In this document: positions 17,190 to 26,759 of the stretch, piece after piece | Position numbering within the stretch: position 1 is the first letter of the stretch | Layout of the letters: the number at the start of each line of letters is the position of its first letter | Source of the DNA: Amycolatopsis sp. DSM 110486 | GTDB taxonomy: Bacteria > Actinomycetota > Actinomycetes > Mycobacteriales > Pseudonocardiaceae | DNA: 64,000 nucleotides | NCBI RefSeq assembly: GCF_019468465.1 | Contig: NZ_CP080519.1 | Span: 4,727,001 to 4,791,000, forward strand | Reading direction: 5' to 3' | Position numbers and translations under genes: made by a program | The notes under the pieces: generated by a model | Seen by the model: only the letters and a program-made list of their open reading frames with translations | Database searches by the model: none | Told to the model about the DNA's origin: nothing

Positions 17190-18593
17190 GTGACCAGGAT
17201 CGTGATCATGGGCGGGGGCCCGGCGGGTTACGAAGCCGCCTTGGTCGCCGCGCAGCACGGCGCCGACGTGACGATCGTCGAGCGTGACGGCCTGGGCGGC
17301 GCTTGTGTCCTCTACGACTGCGTTCCGTCGAAGACGTTCATCGCGTCTTCCGGCGCGCTGGCGAAGATGCACGACCTCGGTGAGCTGGGCATCAACACCG
17401 ATCTGGCCGACACGAGCGTCGACCTGCCGACCGTCCACGGCCGGGTGAAGGGCCTCGCGCTCGCGCAGTCGGCCGACATCCGCGCCCGCGTGCAGCGCGA
17501 GGGCGTGCGCGTGATCAACGGCACCGCCAGCTTCTGCGACGAGGAGCCGGGCCTGGCGACGCACAAGGTCGCCGTGACCCACGCCGACGGCACCACGGAG
17601 GCCGTGGGTGCCGACGTCGTGCTGATCTCCACCGGCGCCACCCCGCGCGTGCTGCCCGGCGCCGTGCCCGACGGCGAGCGCATCCTCGACTGGCGCCAGC
17701 TCTACGACCTCACCGAGCTGCCCGAGCACCTCGCCGTGATCGGTTCGGGTGTCACCGGAGCCGAGTTCGCGTCGGCGTACACCGAGATGGGCGTGAAGGT
17801 CACCGTGGTGTCCAGCCGCGACCGCGTGCTGCCCCACGAGGACGCCGACGCCGCCGCGGTGCTCGAAGAGGTCTTCTCGCAGCGCGGCACCACCGTCGCG
17901 AAGCACGCGCGCGCCGAGCGCGTGGAGCGCACGGAGAAGGGCGTGGCCGTGCACCTGGCCGACGGCCGGGTGATCGAGGCCAGCCACGCGCTGATGACCG
18001 TCGGGTCCATCCCGAACACCGCCGACATCGGCCTCGACCGCGTGGGCATCGAGCCCGGCCCCGGTGGGTTCATCACCGTCGACCGCGTGTCGCGCACCAG
18101 CGTGCCCGGCATCTACGCGGCGGGTGACTGCACCGGCCTGCTGATGCTCGCGTCGGTGGCGAGCATGCAGGGCCGCATCGCGATGTGGCACGCGCTGGGC
18201 GAGGGCGTCGCGCCGATCAAGCTGAAGACCGTGGCCGCCAACGTGTTCACGCACCCGGAGATCGCGACCGTCGGCATCAGCCAGCACGCCATCGACTCCG
18301 GCGAGGTGCCGGCGCGCACGATCATGCTGCCGCTGGCCACCAACGCCCGCGCCAAGATGGAAGGCCTGCGCCGCGGTTTCGTGAAGCTCTTCTGTCGCCC
18401 CGCCACGGGTGTGGTGGTCGGCGGTGTGGTCGTGGCGCCGTCGGCGAGCGAGCTGATCCTGCCGATCGCGCTGGCCGTGCAGAACCAGCTGACGGTGGAC
18501 CACCTGGCGCTGACGTTCTCGGTGTACCCGTCGTTGTCGGGCTCGATCACCGAGGCGGGGCGTCAGCTGATGCGCCACGACGACCTCGACTGA
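17190..18593 (+). CDS. lpdA: NAD(P)H-quinone dehydrogenase LpdA (flavoprotein disulfide reductase family)
   Basis: 467 aa. FAD-binding GGGPAGYEAALVAAQHG at the N-terminus, the redox-type cysteine pair GGACVLYDCVPSKTF (about 40-54), NAD(P)-binding GSGVTGAEFASAYTEMG (about 188-204) and FAD-binding GIYAAGDCTG (about 308-317). The C-terminal His-Glu pair of true lipoamide dehydrogenases is absent (the end reads HLALTFSVYPSLSGSITEAGRQLM), matching M. tuberculosis LpdA (Rv3303c), which reduces quinones instead of lipoamide. GTG 17190 follows GAGGAGGA closely. In both genomes it sits near glpD. Confidence 0.93.
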   Translation: MTRIVIMGGGPAGYEAALVAAQHGADVTIVERDGLGGACVLYDCVPSKTFIASSGALAKMHDLGELGINTDLADTSVDLPTVHGRVKGLALAQSADIRARVQREGVRVINGTASFCDEEPGLATHKVAVTHADGTTEAVGADVVLISTGATPRVLPGAVPDGERILDWRQLYDLTELPEHLAVIGSGVTGAEFASAYTEMGVKVTVVSSRDRVLPHEDADAAAVLEEVFSQRGTTVAKHARAERVERTEKGVAVHLADGRVIEASHALMTVGSIPNTADIGLDRVGIEPGPGGFITVDRVSRTSVPGIYAAGDCTGLLMLASVASMQGRIAMWHALGEGVAPIKLKTVAANVFTHPEIATVGISQHAIDSGEVPARTIMLPLATNARAKMEGLRRGFVKLFCRPATGVVVGGVVVAPSASELILPIALAVQNQLTVDHLALTFSVYPSLSGSITEAGRQLMRHDDLD

Positions 18594-18703
18594 TCCCGGT
18601 CGATCTGGTTGGGACAGTTTTTCCATTCCCGCGCAACCCCACGTGGCTCGCCGCGTCTTGTGCGGTGACAGGCTGATGACTGAGCGGGACAAGGGGGCCG
18701 AGG

Positions 18704-19165
18704 GTGCGCAAGAGGGCGGTTTTCGTTGCGGCGGTGGCGATCGGGACGGTCGCCGTGGCCGGACAAGCGGTGGCGGCGACCGGAGGGCCCGCGGCCGCGC
18801 CCGCGCCGGCCGTGACCGTGCAGTTGAACCAGGACACGGCGGCCCTGCACGGGCTGGTGAACCACTTCCAGCGCGGCGAGTCCAACGTCGCCCTCGCCGA
18901 CTGCCCCGGCGCCAAGGCCGGCTCGACCACGTTCAGCTCGCCCGTGCTGAAGTTCGCGAACTACGACTTCGGCCCCTTCATCGGCGTACGCGCCACCGTC
19001 TCCGCCGACGCCGACCTCGTGTCCGGCACCGCCGCCGGCGACTACCCGCTCACCGTGGCGTGCGGCGGAAAGACCTACGTCGCCACGTTCACCGTGCCGG
19101 CCGCCCAGGTGGCGACGGTTCCTGCTGGCGCCGCGAAGGCGGGCGACGGAAGCCTCGCCGAATAG
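18704..19165 (+). CDS. Secreted protein, unanchored paralogue of the sortase substrate
   Basis: 153 aa. Signal peptide VRKRAVFVAAVAIGTVAVAGQAVAA, then one domain with a cysteine pair: CPGAKAGSTTFSSPVLKF and GDYPLTVACGGKTYVATF. The same pattern (C-P, SSP-x-x-x-F, G-x-Y-x-x-T, CGK) is in the next gene, so the two are paralogues. It stops at QVATVPAGAAKAGDGSLAE, exactly where the neighbour continues KVPVGAPQTGG plus a membrane anchor. GTG 18704 has AAGGGGG upstream. A strong terminator follows, so it is a separate transcript. Probably a freely secreted Ig-like protein; function unknown. Confidence 0.8.
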   Translation: MRKRAVFVAAVAIGTVAVAGQAVAATGGPAAAPAPAVTVQLNQDTAALHGLVNHFQRGESNVALADCPGAKAGSTTFSSPVLKFANYDFGPFIGVRATVSADADLVSGTAAGDYPLTVACGGKTYVATFTVPAAQVATVPAGAAKAGDGSLAE

Positions 19166-19182
19166 CGCATCCAGACCCACTG

Positions 19183-19215
19183 AAAGCCGCCGGGAACCAT
19201 TTCCGGCGGCTTTTT
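19183..19215 (+). terminator. Intrinsic terminator
   Basis: An 11-bp stem AAAGCCGCCGG / CCGGCGGCTTT (19183-19193 / 19203-19213), 9-nt loop, T-run overlapping and following the 3' arm. Confidence 0.92.
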
Positions 19216-19396
19216 CGTGTGCGCCGGACCGAGTTCCCGACGTGCTCGAATCGTTACCCTTATTGACAACCCGGTGCAGGTCAGAGACGTCTTCATGGTG
19301 TCGGAGGAGCACGGTCGCGCGGCAGGGGGAACTGTACGCGCGGGGTTGTGGAATCCGCTGTTCTCCGTTGCGGGAAATCAGTTGAGGGGAAACTCC

Positions 19397-20044
19397 ATGA
19401 AACGCATTGCAGTTTTTTCGTCGATTCTGGCGGCCGGTCTGCTCACGGCCGCGCCGGCCTTCGCTGCCGAGTCCACCGCGCCGACCACGCCCGGGCAGCC
19501 GGCGTCGAGCACCTCGACGCCGGTCCCGCCCACGTCGGACAAGCCCACACCGCCGACGGGCGAGCACCGGCCGCCCAAGCCGTCGCTCACGGTCCTGCCA
19601 CGCGCGGCCAGAGCCGGTGACTCGGTCACGGCGCGGGTGGTGTGCCCGCCGGAGACGAGCATGAAGCTGTCTTCGCCGGCGATCACGTTCGGGGAGCTCC
19701 ACGCCGTCGGGACGGAGCAGCCGCTCGAGACCGCGTACGTGTACCAGACGCTGGCCGACGTGAACAAGAACGCGAAGCCGGGGACCTACACCGTCACGTT
19801 CCTCTGCGGCAAGGCCAAGCTCGCGCAGAGCTTCAAGGTCCTGCCGGCCAAGGACGCCGTGGTGACCACGCCGACGACGCCGAAGCAGGTCACCAAGGTG
19901 CCGGTGGGGGCGCCGCAGACCGGTGGCACCGACGGTCCCGTCGACGACTCGTCGTCCGGGCTCGCGGTGGCCGCGGGCGCGATGGGCGTGCTGGCCCTCG
20001 GCGGCGCGGGGATGGTGCTGGCGCGGCGGCGCTCGCGCGGCTGA
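19397..20044 (+). CDS. Surface protein with sortase-type C-terminal signal
   Basis: 215 aa. Signal peptide MKRIAVFSSILAAGLLTAAPAFAA, a Thr/Pro-rich stalk (about 25-65), an Ig-like domain with two cysteines (VVCPPETSMKLSSPAITF and GTYTVTFLCGKAKLA), a second spacer and a sorting-type tail: PQTGG at 173-177, hydrophobic LAVAAGAMGVLALGGAGMVLA, then RRRSRG. That order is the cell-wall sorting-signal layout with a non-LPxTG motif. ATG 19397 has GAGGGGA 6 nt upstream. A class F sortase gene follows after 100 bp, so this is its most likely substrate (inference). Confidence 0.8.
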   Translation: MKRIAVFSSILAAGLLTAAPAFAAESTAPTTPGQPASSTSTPVPPTSDKPTPPTGEHRPPKPSLTVLPRAARAGDSVTARVVCPPETSMKLSSPAITFGELHAVGTEQPLETAYVYQTLADVNKNAKPGTYTVTFLCGKAKLAQSFKVLPAKDAVVTTPTTPKQVTKVPVGAPQTGGTDGPVDDSSSGLAVAAGAMGVLALGGAGMVLARRRSRG

Positions 20045-20144
20045 CGAAACCCGGTCGCCGGAGGGGAGCCGCGGCCCCTCCGGCGACCGCGCTCGGTCAC
20101 CTGGTTGGGTGCTCAGTGCGCCCTCGGGACCCGAAGGGGGAGAC

Positions 20145-20744
20145 ATGTTCAGAAAGACTTTCGCCGCGGTGGCTCTGGCTGCGCTGGCCGTGCTCGGTGG
20201 CTGCGCCGCTCCGTCCGCTTCGTCCCCGCCGCCGGTGGGACATTCCCTGACGCCGCCGGCGCCCGAGACGTCCGTGGTGCTGCCGAAGTCCAAACCAGTG
20301 TCGCTGGACATCCCGAAGATCGACGCGCACTCCACGCTCGTCCCGCTCGGGCTCAACGCCGACAACACCGTGCAGGTGCCGCCGGTGAGCACGCCGTTGC
20401 AGGCCGGCTGGTACGAGTACTCGCCGACGCCGGGGGAGCGCGGCCCGGCGGTGGTGCTCGGGCACGTGGACGGCAACAAGCACGAGGGGATCTTCTTCCA
20501 CCTCAAGGAAATGGCGCCCGGGGACCAGGTCTCGATCAAGCGGGAAGACGGCAGCACGGCGCGCTTCGAAGCGACCAAGGTGGACCAGGTGCCGAAGGAC
20601 GTGTTCCCGAGCGACGCGGTGTACGGCGACACTCCCGACGCGCAGCTGCGGCTCATCACGTGCGGCGGCGCGTTCGACCGCGCGGCGCACAACTACGAGG
20701 ACAACGTGATCGTCTACGCGCGGCTCGTCGCCGACGGTCACTGA
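20145..20744 (+). CDS. Class F sortase with lipoprotein signal
   Basis: 199-aa extracytoplasmic transpeptidase. The N-terminus MFRKTFAAVALAALAVLGGCAAPS has a lipobox (LGGC, Cys20), so the enzyme is probably tethered as a lipoprotein. The sortase barrel reads SLDIPKIDAHSTLVPLGLNADNTVQVPP, VVLGHVDGNKHEGIFFHL (catalytic His about 107), LRLITCGGAFDRAAHNYEDNVIVYARLV (catalytic Cys about 173, candidate Arg 193). TCGGxFD is characteristic of class F. ATG 20145 follows AAGGGGGAG. The preceding gene encodes the probable substrate. Lipid anchoring of a sortase is uncommon; the lipobox is clear but unproven. Confidence 0.88.
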   Translation: MFRKTFAAVALAALAVLGGCAAPSASSPPPVGHSLTPPAPETSVVLPKSKPVSLDIPKIDAHSTLVPLGLNADNTVQVPPVSTPLQAGWYEYSPTPGERGPAVVLGHVDGNKHEGIFFHLKEMAPGDQVSIKREDGSTARFEATKVDQVPKDVFPSDAVYGDTPDAQLRLITCGGAFDRAAHNYEDNVIVYARLVADGH

Positions 20745-20843
20745 TCGCTGCTCGTTCGTGATGGTTCGCGGTTTTGTCGGTGGCCGGTGTAAGACTGTGG
20801 CCGCAGACACAATCCGCATCGCAACTGATCATGGGGAGTGCAG

Positions 20844-21638
20844 ATGTTGTTCCGCGACGAACGCTGGCCCGACGGCACGCCGTGCTGGGTCGACCTGATG
20901 GTGCCCGACAGAACCGCCGCCGCGAAGTTCTACGAAAGCCTGCTGGGCTGGGACGTGCAGTTCGGCGGCGCCGAAACCGGCTATTACGGCATGGCGCAGC
21001 TCGCCGGGCGGCCGGTGGCCGGGGTGGGGGAGATCCCGGCTGAGCAAGCCGGCATGCCGGCCGCGTGGACCACGTACCTGGCCGTGTCCGATGTGGACAA
21101 GGCCGTGGCCGCCATCGCCGAGGCCGGCGGCCACGTCGTCGCCCCGCCGATGGACGTGATGACCCAGGGGCGCATGGCGATCGCGACGGACTCGACAGGC
21201 TCCGTGTTCGGCCTCTGGCAGGCCGGTCAGCACTCCGGTACGCAGGTCACGCTCGCACCGGGCGCGCTCGCGTGGAACGAGAACATGTCGCGCGACTTCG
21301 CCGCCGCCAAGACCTTCTACGGCAACGTCTTCGGCTACTCGTTCAACGACATCTCGAACGACGAGTTCACCTACGCCACCCTCGACATCGACGGCCGCCC
21401 GACCGGCGGCCTCGGCCAGGCGAACGGTGACTACGAGCCGGGCTGGATGACCTACTTCTGGTCTGTCGACGTCGACGCCGCCGCGGCCAAGATCCCCGAG
21501 CTGGGCGGCACCGTGACCGAGAACCCGGTGGACACGCCGTTCGGGCGGATGCTCATGGCCAAGGACAACCAGGGCGCGTCCTTCCAGCTCATGGCACCCA
21601 ACGAGCAGTCCGGCACCCAAGAGGGCTGGGGCGCCTGA
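20844..21638 (+). CDS. Two-domain VOC (glyoxalase/bleomycin-resistance fold) protein
   Basis: 264 aa made of two vicinal-oxygen-chelate modules: PCWVDLMVPDRTAAAKFYESLLGWDVQFGG begins the first and AWNENMSRDFAAAKTFYGNVFGYSFNDIS the second (about 135). Modules of this type bind a metal or small hydrophobic ligand; many actinobacterial relatives are annotated as glyoxalase or hydroxylase-like, with unknown reaction. The ATG at 20844 is preferred, 5 nt after GGGGAG; GTG 20838 is in frame. A bidirectional hairpin separates it from convergent glpK. Confidence 0.82.
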   Translation: MLFRDERWPDGTPCWVDLMVPDRTAAAKFYESLLGWDVQFGGAETGYYGMAQLAGRPVAGVGEIPAEQAGMPAAWTTYLAVSDVDKAVAAIAEAGGHVVAPPMDVMTQGRMAIATDSTGSVFGLWQAGQHSGTQVTLAPGALAWNENMSRDFAAAKTFYGNVFGYSFNDISNDEFTYATLDIDGRPTGGLGQANGDYEPGWMTYFWSVDVDAAAAKIPELGGTVTENPVDTPFGRMLMAKDNQGASFQLMAPNEQSGTQEGWGA

Positions 21639-21669
21639 CCCGAACACCTGCCGGATCCAGGAACGCGAC

Positions 21670-21699
21670 CGGCCCCCGTCCGAAGCAGGACGGGGGCCG
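21670..21699. terminator. Bidirectional hairpin terminator
   Basis: 12-bp perfect stem CGGCCCCCGTCC / GGACGGGGGCCG with a 6-nt loop between the convergent VOC gene and glpK. Confidence 0.85.
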
Positions 21700-21721
21700 A
21701 TCGCCGAAACGAAACCGCGGG

Positions 21722-23227
21722 TCAGTCGACCCAGTCGAACGTCTTCGTCACGGCCTTCTTCCAGTTGCGGTACTCCGATTCGCGGCGGGACTCGTCCATC
21801 GACGGGTCCCACTGCTTGTCCTGCGCCCAGTTCGTGCGGATGTCGTCCTCCGACGCCCAGAACCCGACGGCCAGCCCGGCCGCGTAGGCCGCGCCAAGGG
21901 CGGTGGTCTCGGCGACCACCGGCCGGATCACGGGCACGCCGAGGATGTCGGCCTGGAACTGCATGAGCAGCTCGTTCACGACCATGCCGCCGTCGACCTT
22001 CAGCGACTTGAGCGGCACGCCGGAGTCGGCGTTCATCGCGTCGATGACCTCACGCGACTGGAACGCGGTCGCCTCGAGCACGGCCCGCGCGAGGTGGCCC
22101 TTGTTGACGAACCGCGTGAGGCCGACGATCGCGCCGCGCGCGTCCGAGCGCCAGTACGGCGCGAACAGACCGGAGAACGCCGGCACGAAGTACGCACCGC
22201 CGTTGTCCTCCACCGTGCGGGCGTGCTCCTCGATCTCCGCGGCCGACGCGATCATGCCCAGGTTGTCGCGCAGCCACTGCACCAGCGAACCGGTGACGGC
22301 GATCGAGCCCTCGAGCGCGTAGACGGTGTCGTTGGAGCCGATCTTGTAGCAGACCGTGGTGAGCAGGCCGTTGTCCGACATGACTTTTTCAGTGCCGGTG
22401 TTGAGCAGCACGAAGTTGCCGGTGCCGTAGGTGTTCTTTGCCTCGCCGGGCGAGAGGCAGGCCTGGCCGAACGTCGCGGCCTGCTGGTCGCCCAGGATCC
22501 CGGCGATCGGCACGCCCGCGAGCGCACCCTTTTCGCGAACCTTGCCGTACTCCTCCGACGACGAGCGGATCTCCGGCAGCATCGAGAGCGGAATGCCCAT
22601 CTCCCCGGCGATGTCCGCGTCCCACTGCAGCGTGTCGAGGTCCATCAACAGCGTGCGAGACGCATTGGTCGGGTCGGTGACGTGGATACCGCCGTCGGCG
22701 CCGCCCGTCATGTTCCACAGCACCCAGGTGTCCATGTTGCCGAAGATCAGGTCACCGGCCTCGGCTTTCGCGCGGGCGCCGTCGACGTTGTCGAGGATCC
22801 ACTTGACCTTCGGGCCGGAGAAGTACGTCGCGAGCGGGAGGCCGACCTTCTGGCGATAGCGTTCCTGGCCACCGCCCAGCGCGCCGAGCTCGCCGACGAT
22901 CTTGTCCGTGCGCGTGTCCTGCCAGACGATCGCGTTGTACACCGGCTTGCCCGTGGTCCGGTCCCACACCAGCGCCGTCTCGCGCTGGTTGGTGATGCCG
23001 ACGGCGGCGATGTCCTTGGTGGTCAGGTCCGCCTTGGCGAGCGCGCCCCCGGCAACGGCGCGCGTGTTCTCCCAGATCTCTTCGGCGTTGTGCTCGACCC
23101 AGCCGGCCTTCGGGAAGATCTGCTCGTGCTCGCGCTGGTCGACGGCGACCACCCGGCCGGAGTGGTCGAAGATCATGCAGCGGGTCGACGTGGTGCCTTG
23201 GTCGATCGCGGCTACGTACGAAGTCAT
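21722..23227 (-). CDS. glpK: Glycerol kinase
   Basis: 501-aa FGGY-family kinase; phosphorylates glycerol to sn-glycerol-3-phosphate with ATP in the cytosol. N-terminal nucleotide site [49 protein letters not shown] (glycerol contacts), and the C-terminal ATP domain [50 protein letters not shown], which holds the second FGGY signature. Length is standard. It lies 49 nt behind glpF on the same strand, so glpF-glpK are one operon, divergent from glpD. Confidence 0.97.
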   Translation of the reverse strand: MTSYVAAIDQGTTSTRCMIFDHSGRVVAVDQREHEQIFPKAGWVEHNAEEIWENTRAVAGGALAKADLTTKDIAAVGITNQRETALVWDRTTGKPVYNAIVWQDTRTDKIVGELGALGGGQERYRQKVGLPLATYFSGPKVKWILDNVDGARAKAEAGDLIFGNMDTWVLWNMTGGADGGIHVTDPTNASRTLLMDLDTLQWDADIAGEMGIPLSMLPEIRSSSEEYGKVREKGALAGVPIAGILGDQQAATFGQACLSPGEAKNTYGTGNFVLLNTGTEKVMSDNGLLTTVCYKIGSNDTVYALEGSIAVTGSLVQWLRDNLGMIASAAEIEEHARTVEDNGGAYFVPAFSGLFAPYWRSDARGAIVGLTRFVNKGHLARAVLEATAFQSREVIDAMNADSGVPLKSLKVDGGMVVNELLMQFQADILGVPVIRPVVAETTALGAAYAAGLAVGFWASEDDIRTNWAQDKQWDPSMDESRRESEYRNWKKAVTKTFDWVD

Positions 23228-23276
23228 GATTGCTCCCTCGCTCTGGCGAGACCCAGCTGAAACGTGATCTTGCCGG

Positions 23277-24221
23277 TCATTCGGCGCTCGACCGATGGCT
23301 CGGCTCCTCGGCCGGGACCCGCCCCGGCTCCGGCTCGACCTGGACGAGCGCGTTCTCGCGTGCCGTGAGCACCTGGCCGATGAGCAGGTCGTAGATCAGG
23401 ATGCCGACCACGCCACCGATGAGAGGCCCGGCGATCGGGATCCACCAGTAGTTGCTGAACCAGTCGCCGTTGCCAGGGAAGGCTTTGTTCCCCCACCCTT
23501 CGAACAGGGTCAGCAGCCTTGGCCCGAAGTCGCGTGCCGGGTTGATCGCGTAACCCGCGTTCGTGCCGAACGACAGCCCGATCCCCACGACCACGAAGCC
23601 GATCAGGAACGGTCCCATGTTGCTCTGGGGCGCGTTGTTGCGGGTGTCGATCAAGGCCGCGATGATGCCGACGAGGATCGCGGTGCCGACGATCTGGTCG
23701 AGCAAGGGTCCCCACACTCCGCCGCCGAAGTACTCGGCCGGGAAAGTCGCGAAGATGGAGAACGTGCCCAATGAGTCCGGTCGCGACAGTGGTGGGTTCT
23801 GTGTGGCGTTGAAGGTGTTGATCGCGTCGTGGTACACCGCGTAGACCACTGCGGCCCCGGCCAGCGCGCCGACCACCTGGGCGAACCAGAACGGCAGCAC
23901 CTTGGCCCACGCGAACTTCCGCCGGACCGCGAACGCCAGCGTGACGGCCGGATTGAGGTGCGCTCCGCTGACGCCGGCGGTCATGTAGACCGCGAACATC
24001 ACGGCGATGCCCCAGCCGAATGCGATGATCAGCCAGTTGGACGCACCGAAATCGACCGATTGCCGGCCGGAGCCGGGCAGCCCCACCACCGCGACCGCGA
24101 CCGAGCCGCAGCCGAGGAGGATGATGACGGCGGTTCCCAGAAACTCTGCGAGTAATTCGCCACCAATACTCGAGCTTAGTCGGCTCCAAGCGTTTGACCT
24201 CTGAGAGATTTGTTCGCTCAT
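23277..24221 (-). CDS. glpF: Glycerol uptake facilitator (MIP/aquaglyceroporin)
   Basis: 314-aa channel with six membrane segments and two NPA half-helices: [15 protein letters not shown] (about 85-99) and [15 protein letters not shown] (about 225-239); Asp after the second NPAR is typical of glycerol-conducting members. The N-terminal extension of about 20 residues and the Glu/Pro-rich C-tail are cytosolic. ATG 24221 is preceded by GGGAGGGA; longer frames upstream lack a ribosome site and cross into the glpD promoter. First gene of glpF-glpK. Confidence 0.93.
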   Translation of the reverse strand: MSEQISQRSNAWSRLSSSIGGELLAEFLGTAVIILLGCGSVAVAVVGLPGSGRQSVDFGASNWLIIAFGWGIAVMFAVYMTAGVSGAHLNPAVTLAFAVRRKFAWAKVLPFWFAQVVGALAGAAVVYAVYHDAINTFNATQNPPLSRPDSLGTFSIFATFPAEYFGGGVWGPLLDQIVGTAILVGIIAALIDTRNNAPQSNMGPFLIGFVVVGIGLSFGTNAGYAINPARDFGPRLLTLFEGWGNKAFPGNGDWFSNYWWIPIAGPLIGGVVGILIYDLLIGQVLTARENALVQVEPEPGRVPAEEPSHRSSAE

Positions 24222-24372
24222 CGCTTCCCTCCCAATTCGCCGCTTCGTTGCGCCGAGATCGTCCATGCTGCTCTGCCACGCCGGTACGGACAAGTTTCCG
24301 GCCGGGCGAAGTGCTCGGTAGTCGTGCAATGCTGGGGGTGTGCAACAGCCAGTCGCGAGGAGGGCAGCCGCG

Positions 24373-26085
24373 GTGACGGAAGCGAAGCTGGGGCCGACGG
24401 TGCGCGAGGAGTCCTGGCAGCGCCTCGGCAAGGAGACCTTCGACCTGGTCGTGATCGGCGGCGGGGTCGTGGGTGCCGGGACGGCGCTCGACGCGGCGAC
24501 CCGCGGCCTGCGCGTGGCGCTCGTAGAGGCCCGTGACCTGGCATCCGGCACGTCGAGCCGGTCGAGCAAACTCTTCCACGGTGGCCTGCGCTACCTGGAA
24601 CAGCTGGAGTTCGGCCTGGTCCGCGAAGCGCTCCACGAGCGCGAGCTGATGCTGACCACGCTGGCCCCGCACCTGGTCAAGCCGGTGAGCTTCCTGTACC
24701 CGCTGACCCACCGCGTGTGGGAGCGGCCGTACACCGCCGCGGGCCTGTTGATGTACGACCAGATGGGCGGCGCGCGGTCCGTTCCGGGGCAGAAGCACCT
24801 CACCCGGGCGGGTGCTTTGCGGATGGTTCCTGCGTTGAAAAGGTCGTCGCTCATCGGTGGCATCCGCTACTACGATGCGCAGTCCGACGACGCCCGCCAC
24901 ACCATGACCGTCGCCCGCACCGCCGCGCACTACGGCGCCGTGGTGCGCACGTCGACCCAGGTGGTGGGGTTCCTGCGCGAGGCCGACCGCATCTCGGGCG
25001 TGCGGGTGCGCGACGTCGAGGACGGGCGCGAGACGGAGATCCAGGCCGGCGCGGTCATCAACTGCACCGGCGTGTGGACCGACGAGCTGCAGCGCCTTTC
25101 GGGCGGGCGCGGGCGGTTCCGCGTGCGCGCGAGCAAGGGTGTGCACATCGTGGTGCCGCGCGACCGGATCGTCTCGGAGTCGGGACTGATCCTGCGCACT
25201 GAAAAATCTGTCCTCTTTGTCATCCCGTGGCGCAACCACTGGATCGTCGGGACGACCGACACCGACTGGCACCTCGACCTGGCGCACCCCGCGGCCACGA
25301 AGCACGACATCGACTACATCCTCGACCACGTGAACACGGTGCTGGCCACACCGCTCACCCACGACGACATCGAGGGCGTGTACGCCGGCCTTCGTCCGCT
25401 GCTGGCGGGCGAAAGCGAGGAGACGTCGAAGCTTTCGCGTGAGCACGCCGTCGCGCGCGTGTCGCCGGGCTTGGTCGCGATCGCGGGCGGCAAGTACACG
25501 ACGTACCGCGTGATGGCGGCCGACGCCGTCGACGCCGCCGTGGTGGACCTGCCGGGCCGGCCGCCGTCGTCCATCACGGACAAGGTGCCGCTGCTCGGCG
25601 CCGACGGCTACCACGCGCTCGTGAACCAGGCCGACCACCTGGCCTCGCAGCACGGCCTGCACCCGTACCGCGTGCGGCACCTGCTCGACCGGTACGGCTC
25701 GCTGGTCCACGAGGTCCTGACGCTGGCCGACGGCCGTCCCGAGCTGCTCAAGCCGATCGACTCCGCGCCCGACTACCTGGGCGTCGAGGTCGTCTACGCC
25801 GCCAGCCACGAAGGCGCGCTGCACCTGGAAGACGTGCTCGCGCGGCGCACCCGCATCTCCATCGAATACGCCCACCGCGGCGCCGACTGCGCCGACCAGG
25901 TCGCGCGCCTCGTCGGCGAGGTGCTGGGCTGGTCCGCGGAGACGATCAAGCGCGAGGTCGACGTCTACACGGCTCGCGTGGAGGCCGAACGCGAGTCGCA
26001 GTCGCAGCCGACGGACGAGTCGGCGGACGCGTTGCGGGCTTCGGCGCCGGAGGCTCGGTCGGGGATCATCGAGCCGGTGAGCTGA
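24373..26085 (+). CDS. glpD: FAD-dependent glycerol-3-phosphate dehydrogenase
   Basis: 570-aa membrane-associated flavoenzyme that oxidises glycerol-3-phosphate to dihydroxyacetone phosphate and passes electrons to quinone. FAD motif FDLVVIGGGVVGAGTALDAATRGLRVALVEARDLASGTSSRSSKLFHGGLRYLEQ (about 20-75) is diagnostic; further marks are YYDAQSDDARHTMTVARTA, NCTGVWTDEL and GGKYTTYRVMAADAVDAA; the C-terminal DAO_C cap follows. GTG 24373 is chosen because GAGGAGGG ends 9 nt upstream; GTG 24340 is possible. Divergent from glpF; the 150-bp gap between them should carry the glycerol control region, but I see no clear operator. Confidence 0.95.
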   Translation: MTEAKLGPTVREESWQRLGKETFDLVVIGGGVVGAGTALDAATRGLRVALVEARDLASGTSSRSSKLFHGGLRYLEQLEFGLVREALHERELMLTTLAPHLVKPVSFLYPLTHRVWERPYTAAGLLMYDQMGGARSVPGQKHLTRAGALRMVPALKRSSLIGGIRYYDAQSDDARHTMTVARTAAHYGAVVRTSTQVVGFLREADRISGVRVRDVEDGRETEIQAGAVINCTGVWTDELQRLSGGRGRFRVRASKGVHIVVPRDRIVSESGLILRTEKSVLFVIPWRNHWIVGTTDTDWHLDLAHPAATKHDIDYILDHVNTVLATPLTHDDIEGVYAGLRPLLAGESEETSKLSREHAVARVSPGLVAIAGGKYTTYRVMAADAVDAAVVDLPGRPPSSITDKVPLLGADGYHALVNQADHLASQHGLHPYRVRHLLDRYGSLVHEVLTLADGRPELLKPIDSAPDYLGVEVVYAASHEGALHLEDVLARRTRISIEYAHRGADCADQVARLVGEVLGWSAETIKREVDVYTARVEAERESQSQPTDESADALRASAPEARSGIIEPVS

Positions 26086-26092
26086 GGTCTGT

Positions 26093-26182
26093 GAAGGGCA
26101 CCTTGAGGGACTTGGATTCCCCGAAGGTGCCGTTGGCGGCTTTGCACCGAAGGGCGCCCCGGCTCGGCCGAGGCGCCCTTCG
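26093..26182. terminator. Double hairpin after glpD with GAAGGGC-type arms
   Basis: GGCACCTT / AAGGTGCC (26097-26104 / 26124-26131), then an 11-bp stem CGAAGGGCGCC / GGCGCCCTTCG (26148-26158 / 26172-26182) between convergent genes. The GAAGGGCACCT arm recurs at 3768-3778. Confidence 0.75.
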
Positions 26183-26201
26183 CTGAATTTTCACCGCTGG
26201 T

Positions 26202-26732
26202 TCAGGCCTTGCGGATCCACCTGATCAACGGCTCGCCGGTCGGCGCCGGCGTCCGCTCCGGTCCGACGTACGCGAACCCGCACTTCGCGGCGACCGACGC
26301 CGACACGACGTTGCTCTCCTCGTGCCGGTAACTGATCTCCTGCAGCCCGAGCCCGCCGAAGCCGTAGCGCAGAGCCGCGCTCAGCGCCGTGCTCGCCACG
26401 CCCTTGCCCCGCTCCGTGGGATGCGTCCAGACGGAGGCCTCGGCGGTGTCGAACGTCAGGTCCAGATCCCGCAACCCGACCTCCCCGAGCAGCCGTCCGG
26501 TCGTCGGCTCCGCGACCGCCCACGAGCACCGCTCGTCGCACGACCACTGCACCGTGCGCAGCGCGATGTACTCGGTCGCTTCGTCGAGCGTCCGCAGCCG
26601 GTAGTTCAGCACGTACCGCTTGTGCTCCGGATCGGCGAACGCCTCCATCAGCGCGGCCCGGTCGTCGAGGTGCCGGTCCGCCCGGAGCTGGCGCAGGTAG
26701 TACGCGCCCGCGTTGATCTCCACGGGTTCCAC
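26202..26732 (-). CDS. GNAT-family N-acetyltransferase
   Basis: 176-aa acetyl-CoA-dependent acyltransferase of the RimJ/RimL-like type. Acetyl-CoA loop ASVWTHPTERGKGVASTALSAALRYGFGGLGLQEISYRHEESNVVSASVAAKCGF (about 100-153) shows the R-G-K-G-V-A pyrophosphate motif and the usual late helix with N-x-x-S. The GTG at 26732 has no ribosome site, but a TACCC-type -10 lies 6-7 nt upstream, so a leaderless message is likely. Convergent with glpD. Acceptor unknown. Confidence 0.85.
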   Translation of the reverse strand: MEPVEINAGAYYLRQLRADRHLDDRAALMEAFADPEHKRYVLNYRLRTLDEATEYIALRTVQWSCDERCSWAVAEPTTGRLLGEVGLRDLDLTFDTAEASVWTHPTERGKGVASTALSAALRYGFGGLGLQEISYRHEESNVVSASVAAKCGFAYVGPERTPAPTGEPLIRWIRKA

Positions 26733-26759
26733 GCCACGAGGGTAACCAGAGCCGGGCCG

